DNA of 64,000 bases, from the NCBI GenBank assembly GCA_035461385.1, contig DATHVI010000174.1, positions 1 to 64,000 of the forward strand, written 5' to 3'. The notes beneath the pieces were generated by a model, which was not told the origin of the DNA, searched no databases, and saw nothing but the letters and a program-made list of their open reading frames with translations. This document shows, in pieces, positions 18,762-27,133 of the stretch. Source of the stretch: DATHVI01 sp035461385. Lineage in GTDB: Bacteria > Actinomycetota > Thermoleophilia > Solirubrobacterales > 70-9. Position 1 is the stretch's first letter, and each line of letters opens with the position of its first letter. The position numbers were made by a program, and so were the translations under genes.

Positions 18762-19709
18762 ATGGCGACGATCGAAGTCGAGCTCGACGCCGAGTACCGA
18801 GCGCTCCGCGAGGCCACCGGCTTCCTTACCCGCGCCAATCGCGGCCTCGTCTCCGTCACCGGCCCCGAGGCCGCGGAGCTCCTTCAGGGACAGCTGACCA
18901 ACGACGTCCTCGCCCTCGAGCCCGGCCAGGGGTGCTACGCCGCGTTGCTGAACCGCAAGGGCCAGATGCAGGCCGACATGCGGGTGCTGCGCCTGGCGGC
19001 GGACGAGCTCTGGCTCGACGCCGAGCTCGACACGGTGGAAGCGATCGTCCGCCACATGCAGATGTTCGGGGTCGGCCGCGAGGCGCAGGCGGATGACGCC
19101 TCAGCCGACTGGGTGATCGTCTCGGTGATCGGCCCCGGCGCGTCCGAGGCCGCCGGCGTCGCGGTCGCGGGCGGCGAGCACGCCCACCACCGGCTCGAGC
19201 GGGATGGGTTCGCGCTCGTCGCCGTCGCCACCGACACCGGGATCGACCTGATCGCCCCCGCCGCCGACGCTCCCGCCGTCACCTCGTCGCTGGTGGCCGC
19301 GGGCGCGGTCGAGGTGAGCGAAGCCGCGGCGGAGATCGTCCGGGTCGAGTCGGGCCGGCCGCGGTTCGGCCGCGAGATGACCGCGAAGACGATCCCGGCC
19401 GAGGCGCACATCAACGAGCGCGCGGTCAGCTTCACAAAGGGCTGCTACATCGGCCAGGAGACCGTCGCCCGGCTGCACTACAAGGGGAAGCCGAACCGCC
19501 ACCTGCGCGGGCTGCGGCTCGAGGCTCCGGCGCAGGCGGGTGACCCCGTGCGCCGCGGCGAGCGCGAGCTGGGGACGATCGGTACCGCCGTCGTCTCCCC
19601 CGCCCACGGACCGGTCGCGCTCGCGATCCTCCGCCGTGAGGCCGGTCTCGGCGACGCGGTCACGGTCGGCGACGACATCGGCGCCGAGATCGTCGATCCG
19701 CCGTTCTGA
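18762..19709 (+). CDS. ygfZ: YgfZ/GcvT-domain folate-binding protein
   Basis: 315 residues. It carries the diagnostic KGCYIGQETVAR motif near residue 228 and the N-terminal FLQGQLTND-type element (LLQGQLTNDV). YgfZ binds folate and supports assembly or repair of Fe-S enzymes, notably radical SAM tRNA-modifying enzymes. A CGGAGGCG ribosome site precedes the ATG. Several Fe-S enzymes (FbiC, the ferredoxin) are in the window, but no direct operon link is visible. Confidence 0.88.
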   Translation: MATIEVELDAEYRALREATGFLTRANRGLVSVTGPEAAELLQGQLTNDVLALEPGQGCYAALLNRKGQMQADMRVLRLAADELWLDAELDTVEAIVRHMQMFGVGREAQADDASADWVIVSVIGPGASEAAGVAVAGGEHAHHRLERDGFALVAVATDTGIDLIAPAADAPAVTSSLVAAGAVEVSEAAAEIVRVESGRPRFGREMTAKTIPAEAHINERAVSFTKGCYIGQETVARLHYKGKPNRHLRGLRLEAPAQAGDPVRRGERELGTIGTAVVSPAHGPVALAILRREAGLGDAVTVGDDIGAEIVDPPF

Positions 19710-19764
19710 CCGCCGGGTTCGCCGGCCGCGTGCCGACCCGGCGCCGGCGGACGGCGGGTCGGCT

Positions 19765-20214
19765 ATGTTGGCCGTGATGAGGGCGCGGGGAGCGACCCGT
19801 ACGCGGGGCCGGAGGCTCGTGGCCGTGCTGGCCGCGGCGGCCGGGCTCGGGCTCGCCGTCAACGGCTGTGGGGGCGGCAACTCGCCGGCGAGCGAGCCGC
19901 GCCCGCCGGTCCCGGTCGACGTAACCGTCGTGATCAAGGACCGGGCGGTCGACGTCAGCCCCTCCGAGGTCGGCGCCGGGATCGTCAACTTCACCGTCTC
20001 GAACCAGTCCGCCGACGGGGCTCGGCTCGTGATCTCGGGGCCGACCGACGCCGCGAGCGGCGAGATCGCCCGGGGGATGACCGGGAACCTGAAGGCCGAC
20101 CTCGACCCTGGCGAGTACGAGGTCACGGCGGGCGAGGAATCGAGCGCCCGTGCCGCCGTGCTCGAGGTCGGCCCCGAGCGCCCCTCGTCTCAGAACGACC
20201 TGCTGCTGCCCTGA
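19765..20214 (+). CDS. secreted lipoprotein, cupredoxin-like
   Basis: 149 residues. A basic N-terminus and hydrophobic stretch end in the lipobox GLAVNGC. The mature part is a small beta-sandwich: VDVTVVIKDRAVDVSPSEVG, IVNFTVSN, and LDPGEYEVTAG, which follows the pattern of cupredoxin-like (plastocyanin-type) domains. The copper ligands are not evident, so metal binding is doubtful. An ATG at 19777 is an alternative start. Confidence 0.6.
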   Translation: MLAVMRARGATRTRGRRLVAVLAAAAGLGLAVNGCGGGNSPASEPRPPVPVDVTVVIKDRAVDVSPSEVGAGIVNFTVSNQSADGARLVISGPTDAASGEIARGMTGNLKADLDPGEYEVTAGEESSARAAVLEVGPERPSSQNDLLLP

Positions 20215-20219
20215 GCGGG

Positions 20220-21512
20220 CTACTCGGCTTCGGCGACCAGGGCGTCGATCTGCTCGAGCTTCGCCTGCAGCGCGTCGACCATCGCGTCGAGGCCGCCGCG
20301 GGCGCGATCGGACGACGTCTTGATCGAGGTCAGCGTCGACCGGATCGCCTGCGCCTGCCTGAGCATCGAGATCGCCTCCTCGGCGGCGTCCCGAACCGCC
20401 CCGGCGTCGACGGTGAGGTTGCGATCGCGCGCCATCGACACCCGGGCGGCGGCGAGCCGGTAGGCGACCTCGAGCGCGAGCCCGCCGGGCTCGTCGCGGT
20501 CGACGGCGACGATCAGCTTGTTGCCCTCGTACTCGGTCAGCTGGTCGCGGCCGGCGGGGACCCGCTCCTCCCCGGCGACGACGAGGACCGCGAACGACGC
20601 CGCACGCGCGGCCATCCCGTCGTTGAGCTCGGCCCAGGCCGCGTTCTTCGACAGCCGCTTGTCCTTCGCCTCGAACACGATCCGGCCGGCCGGCGGCCCG
20701 TCCGCCGCGCAGAGCTCGACCACCGTGTCGCCCTTCTTGCCGCCTCCCTCGGCGTGCTCGCCGCCGGTGTGAGAGGCCGCGTCGCCCCGCGCCGAGGCGA
20801 TCCTCGCGATCGCCTCGTGGACGCGCTCCTCGAAGCTCAGTCCCTTGCGGGTCCCGGCCTCCTCGGCCGCGGCGACCCGCTCGTCGGCCTCGCCGCGCTC
20901 GAGCAGCCGCGCGACCTCCTTGCGCAGCTCGCCGATCTGCCCGTGCATCGCCCGCGCCTCCTTCGCGTGCGAGTCGCGAAGCCGCTCGACCTCGCTGCGG
21001 TGCCGCTCCTCGGACTCGAGCATCGCCTTGCCGAGCCGTGCCTGGACCGCGACGAGCGGGTTCGACCCGTCCTCGGCGGTCAGCGCCTGCATCAAGGCCT
21101 CGCGGTGCTGGCGCGACTCGGAGCTGACGATCTCCTTGATCTGCGCCTGGACGGAGTCGTTGCGCTCGGCGCCGAACACGCGCGCGATCCGCTCGGCGAG
21201 CGTCTCGGCGCCCTCCTCGAGCGTCCCGGCGAGCCTGCGGTCGAGCTCGCCGAGCCCCGATTCGAGCTCGCGGCGGACGTAATCGACGTTCGCAGCGGTC
21301 CCCTCGGAGTCGATCACCCGGGTGCCGATCTCGATCGCCCGGGCGACGGTCTCCGCCGGCGCGCGGCCATCCTCGGCCTGCTCGCGGACCACCCGCGCCG
21401 CGCTCGCGTCGGCGACCGTGAGCCGCTCGATCACGAGCCGGTCGCCGATCGCCCGCACCGATCTCTCGGACTGGGCGTCGAGGCTTAGCTGTGGCTTTTC
21501 CGAGGCTTCCAT
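20220..21512 (-). CDS. coiled-coil protein with PD-(D/E)XK-like C-terminal domain
   Basis: 430 residues. Residues 40-225 are helical and charged, with coiled-coil stretches (SEERHRSEVERLRDSHAKEA and others). Residues 228-360 resemble the DUF2130-type nuclease fold: FEERVHEAIARI, then KKGDTVVEL and IVFEAKDKRLSKN, which supply the D...ExK set of PD-(D/E)XK enzymes, followed by ELNDGMAARAASFAVLV. The C-terminal 70 residues are helical. DUF2130 proteins are presumed DNA-acting, but no system is established. No methylase or helicase is nearby. The start at 21512 is the first Met before the conserved helix. Confidence 0.6.
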   Translation of the reverse strand: MEASEKPQLSLDAQSERSVRAIGDRLVIERLTVADASAARVVREQAEDGRAPAETVARAIEIGTRVIDSEGTAANVDYVRRELESGLGELDRRLAGTLEEGAETLAERIARVFGAERNDSVQAQIKEIVSSESRQHREALMQALTAEDGSNPLVAVQARLGKAMLESEERHRSEVERLRDSHAKEARAMHGQIGELRKEVARLLERGEADERVAAAEEAGTRKGLSFEERVHEAIARIASARGDAASHTGGEHAEGGGKKGDTVVELCAADGPPAGRIVFEAKDKRLSKNAAWAELNDGMAARAASFAVLVVAGEERVPAGRDQLTEYEGNKLIVAVDRDEPGGLALEVAYRLAAARVSMARDRNLTVDAGAVRDAAEEAISMLRQAQAIRSTLTSIKTSSDRARGGLDAMVDALQAKLEQIDALVAEAE

Positions 21513-21561
21513 GGGGACTCTCGAAGGTAGTCGCGCCCCCGGACGGATAGCTGACAGACAA

Positions 21562-21713
21562 CCCGCCGCCTCCTCTGCTCCCGCAGGTATGTCTGGCGGC
21601 GGCGCTGCGCCGCCGCAGACGCAGGTATGGCGCCGAAGGCGCCGCAAGTGATTTGCCTGGTCCGCGGCTACGCCGCGGACATCTGATTCTGCTCCCGCGT
21701 CCGGGGGCGGCGG
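21562..21713 (-). repeat. dispersed GC-rich repeat, long form with hairpin cassette
   Basis: The outer blocks match the short copies in fbiC and sucC. They are separated by 103 bases and bracketed by an 11-base direct repeat TCTGCTCCCGC (21574-21584 and 21688-21698). The inserted part holds three hairpins: 21591-21620 (GTCTG..CGGCGGCGC), 21629-21643 (GGCGCC GAA GGCGCC) and 21660-21680 (GTCCGCGGC TAC GCCGCGGAC). A 9-base GCAGGTATG also recurs within it. It lies between the divergent nuclease-like gene and ccrA. Confidence 0.65.
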
Positions 21714-21775
21714 CGGCGCGGCCAACATCGGCGGTGACCTAGCATCCGCGAGGTCCGCATTGAGAGAGGAGGACC

Positions 21776-23032
21776 GTGGCCGTAGACATGTCGGAGGTTT
21801 CGCAGCTCGGCGTCGAGCCCGGCACGCTGCCGGAGACGATGGCGGCGTGGGTGATCCGCGCCGAACGCGAAGGCGAGCCGAAGCACGCATTCCAGGTCGA
21901 GGAGATCGAGGTGCCCGAGCCGGGCGCGTTCGAGGTGATCGTTCGAGTGATGGCCGCCGGCGTGAACTTCAACAACGTCTGGGCGGCGCTCGGCGAGCCC
22001 GTGTCGGTGTTCGGCTACGGCGACCACCCCGAGTACGGCCATCACATCGGCGGCTCCGATGCCTCGGGGGTGGTCTGGAAGGTCGGCCCCGGCGTGACGA
22101 AGTGGAAGCCGGGCGACGAGGTCGTGATCCACTGCAACCAGGCCTCCTACGAGGACGTCGAGGTCCACGGCCTCGACCCGCTCGCCGCCCCGAGCCAGAT
22201 GATCTGGGGCTACGAGACGACCTGGGGCTCGTTCGCCCAGTTCACCAAGGTGCAGGCCCAGCAGCTGCTGCCGAAGCCGCGCAACCTCTCCTGGGTCGAG
22301 TCGTCGGCCTACGGGCTGACCTACTTCACCGCCTACCGGATGCTGATCGACCAGTGCCGTCTCCAGGCCGGCCACAACGTCCTCATCTGGGGGGCCGCGG
22401 GGGGGCTCGGGGTCTTTGCGACCCAGCTCTGCGCCGCCGCGGGCGCGAACGCCGTCGGCGTCGTCTCCTCCAAGGAGAAGGGGGAGCTGGTCAAGGGCCT
22501 CGGCGCGGTCGACTACGTCGACCGGCGCGAGTTCGCCGGGATGATGCGCACCGGCACCGAGACGCCGCAGCAGGAGAAGGAGCGATTCAAGGCGGCGCGG
22601 GGCTTCGCGAAGCGGGTCAAGGAGATCCTCGGCGACGCGCCCGACATCGTCTTCGAGCACGTCGGAAAGGCGACGTTCCCGACCTCGGTGCTGGTCGCGA
22701 AGCCGTTCGGCAAGGTGGTCATCTGCGGGGCGACCTCGGGCTACGAGCTCGACTTCGACGTCCGCTACCTGTGGATGCGCCAGAAGCAGATCATCGGCTC
22801 CCACTTCGCGAACGCCTACGAGTGCATGCGCGCGAACGAGCTGATGGCGGAGGGGAAGATCCGCCCGGTACTGTGGAGGGCGATGGGCTTCGAAGGCGTC
22901 CCCGAGGCGCACCAGCTCCTGCACGAGAACAAGCACCTGGGCAAGATCTCGATCATGGTCGGAGCGACGAGCGAGGAGGAGGGCCGCCACGAGCCCGGCG
23001 AGGGAGTAATCCGCGCCGAGGTCGGCGCCTGA
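21776..23032 (+). CDS. ccrA: crotonyl-CoA carboxylase/reductase
   Basis: 418 residues of the zinc-less MDR family. The early segment MAAGVNFNNVWAALGEP, YGDHPEYGHHIGGSDASG, the CNQASYEDVEVHGLDPLAAP region and the Rossmann motif WGAAGGLGVFATQL are those of Ccr. The enzyme converts crotonyl-CoA, CO2 and NADPH to ethylmalonyl-CoA, the key step of the ethylmalonyl-CoA pathway. The GTG start has a strong GAGAGAGGAGG ribosome site. The small gene at 23049 follows by 16 bases. The other pathway genes (27187, 33044, 35163, 36993) are scattered over the next 14 kb. Confidence 0.93.
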   Translation: MAVDMSEVSQLGVEPGTLPETMAAWVIRAEREGEPKHAFQVEEIEVPEPGAFEVIVRVMAAGVNFNNVWAALGEPVSVFGYGDHPEYGHHIGGSDASGVVWKVGPGVTKWKPGDEVVIHCNQASYEDVEVHGLDPLAAPSQMIWGYETTWGSFAQFTKVQAQQLLPKPRNLSWVESSAYGLTYFTAYRMLIDQCRLQAGHNVLIWGAAGGLGVFATQLCAAAGANAVGVVSSKEKGELVKGLGAVDYVDRREFAGMMRTGTETPQQEKERFKAARGFAKRVKEILGDAPDIVFEHVGKATFPTSVLVAKPFGKVVICGATSGYELDFDVRYLWMRQKQIIGSHFANAYECMRANELMAEGKIRPVLWRAMGFEGVPEAHQLLHENKHLGKISIMVGATSEEEGRHEPGEGVIRAEVGA

Positions 23033-23048
23033 GGTCCGAGGAAGGCAG

Positions 23049-23369
23049 ATGCACGCGAACTACATCGAGTGGCACGTGACCCCGTTCCGCGCCGATCGCT
23101 GGCTCGAGATCTGGCGCCCGGCGCTCGACCGGGCGCTGGCGTTCGGGGCCACCGCCTCCTACATAACCCGGAACGTCGAGGACCCGCTCCACTTCCGCCA
23201 AGTCTCGATCTGGGAGGACCCCGACGACTTCGAGCGCTACTGGGCATCGGACGAGATCTCGGCACTTCGAGAGGCGGCGTTGAGCTACTACCACAAGCCG
23301 CTGGTCGTCACCTGGCACACGCTCACCGCCGAGGCCGGGGTGCCGACGCTCGAAACCTCGAGCTCGTAA
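23049..23369 (+). CDS. small dimeric alpha/beta-barrel-type protein
   Basis: 106 residues: NYIEWHVTPFRADRWLEIWR, ITRNVEDPLHFRQVSIWED and a C-terminal YYHKPLVVTWHTL. This alternation fits the ABM/NIPSNAP-like dimeric alpha-beta barrel group. Exact function unknown. It starts 16 bases after ccrA, so the two are probably co-transcribed. Confidence 0.6.
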   Translation: MHANYIEWHVTPFRADRWLEIWRPALDRALAFGATASYITRNVEDPLHFRQVSIWEDPDDFERYWASDEISALREAALSYYHKPLVVTWHTLTAEAGVPTLETSSS

Positions 23370-23552
23370 CCCCGAGCCGGCACCCCGCCGCCGCACCACC
23401 GCCGTCGAGCAGGGAGAGGAGCCGCCCCGGGGGAACGACGGCCGACCGGACACCGCCACATCTGCCGCCGCGCGAGCGAGGCCATCGACTGAGGGCGCAG
23501 CATCGCGACGATCTGAGGCCGCGGTTTCGGGTGAACGTTGGGTGGCCGGCCC

Positions 23553-24488
23553 CTAGGCGGCGAGCTGGAGGCGCCGGGACCGGTTCGCGAACGCGTCGCC
23601 TACCTCGGCCATGATCGCGACCATCTCGCCGGTCGCACGCGAGCGGGCGCCTTCGGCGCGCGTCGCCGCCCAGACCCGCCGCCGGGGAGCCGGCGGGTCG
23701 GTGGCGCGGATGACGAGGTCCGACCGCAGCGTCGGCAGCGCGAGATCCGGCAGCAGCGTGAACCCGAGGCCGGCGGCGATGAAGCCCTGCATGACGTGGT
23801 AGTCGTCGCTCTCGAACCCGACCCGGGGCTCGAACCCCGCGTCACGGCAAGCCTGGACGACGACCTCGCCGCAGGTGCTCGGCGCCACCCCGCACAGCCA
23901 CTGCTCGCCGGCGAGCTCGGCCAGGGGCACGACCTCGCGCTCGGCGAGGGGGTGGTTGCGGGGCAGCGCCAGGTACATCGACTCCTCGAGGATCAGAGTG
24001 TGGTCGAGGTCGCGGTCCTCCGCTGACGTAACCGACGGGTAGTCGAAGGTCAGGGCGAGGTCGAAGTCGCCGCCGCGCAGGCGGGGCAGCGACTCCTCCG
24101 GCTCGGCGTCGGTGATCGACAGCCGGACGTTGGGATAGCGGCGATGGAAGATCGAGACCGCCTCGGTGAGCAGGGTCGCGCTCGCGCTCGGGAAGCTCGC
24201 AAGCCGCAGCTCGCCCCCCTCGAGCCCGGCGATCGCGGCGAGCTCGCGCTCGGCCTCGTCGAGGCGTGCGATCGCCGCCTCGGCGTGACGGACCAGGACC
24301 CGTCCCGCGTCGGTCAGTCGCGGTCCCTCGCGGGTGCGGTCGAGGAGCGGCATGCCGACCTCGCGCTCGAGCGTCGCGACCTGCTGGCTGACCGCCGATT
24401 GCGAGAGGTAGAGGGAGTCCGCCGCGGCCGAGAACGACCCCCGTGCAGCGACCTCGCGCAGGATCCGCAGGCGCTTCAGATCAAGCAT
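23553..24488 (-). CDS. LysR-family transcriptional regulator
   Basis: 311 residues. Residues 1-60 are the winged HTH (MLDLKRLRILREVAARGSFS, then LSQSAVSQQVATLE). Residues 90-300 are the periplasmic-binding-like effector domain (GELRLASFPSASATLLTEAV, ITDAEPEESLPRLRGGDFDL). LysR proteins usually control a divergent neighbour; here that is the small gene at 24624. The ATG is preceded by AAGGTGG. The effector is unknown. Confidence 0.9.
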   Translation of the reverse strand: MLDLKRLRILREVAARGSFSAAADSLYLSQSAVSQQVATLEREVGMPLLDRTREGPRLTDAGRVLVRHAEAAIARLDEAERELAAIAGLEGGELRLASFPSASATLLTEAVSIFHRRYPNVRLSITDAEPEESLPRLRGGDFDLALTFDYPSVTSAEDRDLDHTLILEESMYLALPRNHPLAEREVVPLAELAGEQWLCGVAPSTCGEVVVQACRDAGFEPRVGFESDDYHVMQGFIAAGLGFTLLPDLALPTLRSDLVIRATDPPAPRRRVWAATRAEGARSRATGEMVAIMAEVGDAFANRSRRLQLAA

Positions 24489-24623
24489 AAGGCCACCTTA
24501 TCACGGCCGCTATGAAATCCTGTTGCACTTATTCGCCTCCTCGGCGATCCTGCGATCAGATCACGAATCGCCGCCCCCGATCGTTACCCAGGTAGGTGGC
24601 GTAGACGACAGCGAGGTGGACCG
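24489..24623. promoter_or_regulatory. divergent regulatory region of the LysR gene
   Basis: This 135-base gap is clearly more AT-rich than its surroundings. It contains TTATCACGGCCGCTATGA close to the LysR start and two GATC-flanked stretches (GATCCTGCGATCAGATC) near the other gene. LysR autoregulation through T-N11-A sites is usual in such gaps; no site can be fixed by eye. Confidence 0.35.
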
Positions 24624-24995
24624 ATGAAGCGCACCGGCAGCGACCAGACCGAGACAGCCGAGATGAAGATTCGCCGCCTCGGCGAGGGCGACCGCGCCGA
24701 GGTCGAGCTGCTCGCCGCGCGCGACACCCGCCCGCTCCCCCCCGGTCCGCTGCTCGGTGTCGAGGTCTGGGGGCGGCTGCTCGCCGCCACGTCGCTCGCG
24801 ACCGGCGAGACCGTCGCCGACCCATTCGTCCGCTCGGGAGAGGCGCGAGCGATGCTCGAGCTGCGCGCCGCCCAGCTCCGGCGGCCGAACGGCCGCTGGC
24901 GCGGCCTTCGGCTCCAGCTCCGCCGCTCCAGCGCCTCGCTCGCCGGCTCGCCCCCGGGCGCCGGCGGACGCCTGCTGACCCTGCGCGGCTCGTAG
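24624..24995 (+). CDS. conserved hypothetical protein
   Basis: 123 residues. It begins with acidic IRRLGEGDRAEVELLAARD, then a strand-turn-strand LLGVEVWGRLLAATSLATG and DPFVRSGEARAMLELRAAQL, ending in a basic tail. I recognise this as a small protein common in this lineage, sometimes resembling a truncated GNAT-like fold, but no function is known. It lies divergent from the LysR gene and may be its target. Confidence 0.5.
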   Translation: MKRTGSDQTETAEMKIRRLGEGDRAEVELLAARDTRPLPPGPLLGVEVWGRLLAATSLATGETVADPFVRSGEARAMLELRAAQLRRPNGRWRGLRLQLRRSSASLAGSPPGAGGRLLTLRGS

Positions 24996-25041
24996 GCCCA
25001 CGGGCCGAGCGAGTCCGCCGATTGCCACGGCATCGGACCTT

Positions 25042-25133
25042 GACCCGCCGCCCCCGGACGCGGGAGCAGATAAGGAAGTGCGCGGCGTAGCCGCGCACTA
25101 GATGTTCCAGGCGGGAGCGGAGGAGGCGGCGGC
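25042..25133 (+). repeat. dispersed GC-rich repeat, long form with hairpin cassette
   Basis: Read on the plus strand: CCCCCGGACGCGGGAGC, a 51-base insert, then GGAGGAGGCGGCGG. The insert is bracketed by the 8-base direct repeat GCGGGAGC (25060-25067 and 25111-25118) and contains a perfect 10-base stem AGTGCGCGGC, loop GTA, GCCGCGCACT (25077-25099). The central CGCGGCGTAGCCGCG is shared with the copy at 21562. It sits between convergent genes and may serve as a terminator. Confidence 0.65.
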
Positions 25134-25143
25134 AGTGCCTTTG

Positions 25144-25365
25144 TCAGTGCTGCTCGAGCGGGGCCATCGTGAGCCCGGCCGACTTGAGCTGGTCCCAGTA
25201 GTGCTCGGCCGGCTCGCGCGGGCCCGACCAGACGATCGCCTGGCCTGAGTTGTGGATCTGATCGGCGATCCGGTGGCCCTGCTCGAGGCTGATCCCGGGA
25301 ACGACGCGGGCGAGCGTCTTCGCGACGTGGTCGAAGGTGTTGTGATCGTCGTTGAGGACGATCAC
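25144..25365 (-). CDS. clpS: ATP-dependent Clp protease adaptor ClpS
   Basis: Seventy-three residues from the first usual start codon (GTG). The core is complete: VLNDDHNTFDHVAKTLARVV, QIHNSGQAIVWSG and the C-terminal AEHYWDQLKSAGLTMAPLE. ClpS hands N-degron substrates to ClpAP/ClpCP. The coding similarity continues upstream in the same frame (GAGLGGNWLV just before the GTG), which in homologs is part of ClpS, so the true N-terminus is probably near 25434. There the codon is ACG, followed by ATETLERPTS, and no ATG, GTG or TTG is in frame. Single gene, convergent with 24624. Confidence 0.85.
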   Translation of the reverse strand: MIVLNDDHNTFDHVAKTLARVVPGISLEQGHRIADQIHNSGQAIVWSGPREPAEHYWDQLKSAGLTMAPLEQH

Positions 25366-25465
25366 GAGCCAGTTGCCGCCGAGGCCTGCCCCGGGCCCGC
25401 CGCTGGTCGGTCGTTCGAGCGTCTCGGTAGCCGTAGGGCGGGAGTCTAAAGCCGCATGCGGCTCG

Positions 25466-26158
25466 CTACGGGTTCGGCACGGCGACCCGGAGCATCCTGA
25501 ACGCGGCCGAGACCGCCTTTGAGGTCTTCGCCTCGTGGCCGACCCCGAACTGGAGCATCGTCCCCGTCACCGCGCCGGGGTTCGAGTCCGTGACCGCGGC
25601 TACCCGGGTGCCGTTGACGAACGCCCTGATCTCGGCGCCGTCGGTGGTCAGCCGCAGGCGGTTCATGCCCCCGAGGCCCTTGATCGCGTCGTCTCGCCCG
25701 CTGACCGGGAACTCCGCGCCGCCCGGGCTGCGGCGAAGCTCGAACCGGCCCCGGCGCGGGAACACGCGCAGCGTGTAGCCGGTCCCCTCGCCGACCCGGG
25801 AGCGCAGCGACAGGTAGGCCGAGCGCCGGGCCGCCTTCGGACCCGACTTCGCAATCCGGCCCGCGACCTGGAAGGTGTGGTTGGAGACCGGGCCGTCGCC
25901 CTGGACCGGCGGCCGCAGACGGCAGTGGGCGGGACCGCGGGCGACGGCGACGCGCATCCGCCGCTTGCCCTTGCGGACGAAGCTGCGCTTGCACTTCTTG
26001 CCGCCGCCGGCCTTCTTCATCTGCTTGACCTGGGTCGCCTTGCTGAACGAGACGCTGTAGACGGTGACGCTCGCGAGCGCGACCGCACCTGCGAGCGCGA
26101 GCAGCGCGGCGGCGGCCAGGGCCCCGAGGCCGATCCGGATGTGGTGGCGGGATTGCAT
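25466..26158 (-). CDS. secreted LamG/concanavalin-like protein
   Basis: 230 residues. Residues 8-33 are a hydrophobic signal/anchor (LGALAAAALLALAGAVALAS). Residues 45-75 are very basic (KKAGGGKKCKRSFVRKGKRR). The remainder alternates strands like a jelly-roll lectin domain, with NHTFQVAGRIAKS, FELRRSPGGAEFPVSG, LRLTTDGAEIRAFVNGTRV and a final LQFGVG strand, as in DUF1080/LamG-like proteins. No catalytic residues are recognisable. Exported, probably cell-surface. Confidence 0.5.
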   Translation of the reverse strand: MQSRHHIRIGLGALAAAALLALAGAVALASVTVYSVSFSKATQVKQMKKAGGGKKCKRSFVRKGKRRMRVAVARGPAHCRLRPPVQGDGPVSNHTFQVAGRIAKSGPKAARRSAYLSLRSRVGEGTGYTLRVFPRRGRFELRRSPGGAEFPVSGRDDAIKGLGGMNRLRLTTDGAEIRAFVNGTRVAAVTDSNPGAVTGTMLQFGVGHEAKTSKAVSAAFRMLRVAVPNP

Positions 26159-26256
26159 CGTTTTCGCAGGCGGAGGCTAGCCCCTGGCGGTCACGGGCGA
26201 CACATCGCCGCTCCCATTGGGAACACACGAGCGCGCCGAAGGGTGCGGTGCGCCGC

Positions 26257-27096
26257 TCACGCCCGCTTTCGCCAGTAGCGCTCAAGCCCGAGCCAGAGCT
26301 GCCACGGGGGCGCCGCTTGGCGGATCCGATCGCCGGCGTCCGGGTCGCCGGCGGCGTCGATCTCCGCCTCGATCGCGGCGATGAACCGGTCGCGGTCGCC
26401 GCCGCGCGAGAGCTCCGAGTAGCGGGCGAGCGTCTCGCGCGCCTCCGCGAGCTGTCGCTCGACCTCGGCGATCGCCCCGAAATGGGTCAGCCGCAGCGCC
26501 GCCGGCCGCCAGTCCGCAACCAGCTCGAGCGACCGCTCCCAGACCTCGACGTCGATGTCCGGCGGGGGCGTCGGCATCACGGTCAGCTCGGCCGGCGGGA
26601 TCCGCACCCCGGCGACGTCGCCGACGTAGGCGTCGCCGGTCTCGGGATCGAGGTAGGAGACGTGGTGGGTGGCGTGCCCCGGGGTGTGGGCGACGCGGAG
26701 CCCCTCGACGACCTCCCCGCCGCGGAGCGCGACGACGTTGCCGGCGGGAACCGCCGCCACCTCGCCCCAGAGCCGGTCCATCGCCTCCGCCCCGTAGAGC
26801 CGGGTCGCGCTCGCGACGAGGCGCGACGGGTCGACGAGGTGCGGCGCCCCGGACTCGTGGACGTAGACGCGGAGGCTCGGGAACCGCCTTGAGAGCGAGC
26901 CGGTCGCCCCGGCGTGATCGAGGTGGATGTGGGTGAGCAGGATCGCCTCCGGCTCGACGTCGAGCCCGTCGAGCAGCGTCTCGAGGCACGTGCTCGGGCC
27001 GGGGTCGACGATCGCCGCGCCGAGCTGGTGGGCGGCGATCACCCGGTCGCGGCCGAGGTGCATCGCGTCGATCGTTCTCACCTGGCGGTCCTCCAC
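26257..27096 (-). CDS. metallo-beta-lactamase fold hydrolase
   Basis: 279 residues. LLTHIHLDHAGATGSL gives the HxHxDH zinc site, followed by HTPGHATHHVSYLD and AYVGDVAGV, the second- and third-metal ligands. The C-terminal 90 residues are helical. This arrangement is that of the glyoxalase II-like MBL hydrolases; the substrate is not identifiable. It is divergent from the mutase gene at 27187. Confidence 0.85.
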   Translation of the reverse strand: MEDRQVRTIDAMHLGRDRVIAAHQLGAAIVDPGPSTCLETLLDGLDVEPEAILLTHIHLDHAGATGSLSRRFPSLRVYVHESGAPHLVDPSRLVASATRLYGAEAMDRLWGEVAAVPAGNVVALRGGEVVEGLRVAHTPGHATHHVSYLDPETGDAYVGDVAGVRIPPAELTVMPTPPPDIDVEVWERSLELVADWRPAALRLTHFGAIAEVERQLAEARETLARYSELSRGGDRDRFIAAIEAEIDAAGDPDAGDRIRQAAPPWQLWLGLERYWRKRA

Positions 27097-27133
27097 AGCC
27101 CCAGAATTGCATTCCCCGATGCGGAAGCGGGCA

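Noticed and set aside
23370..23552. Search for a small gene or RNA between the ccrA partner and LysR genes
   Set aside because: No open frame with a start site, no strong hairpin, no promoter pattern.
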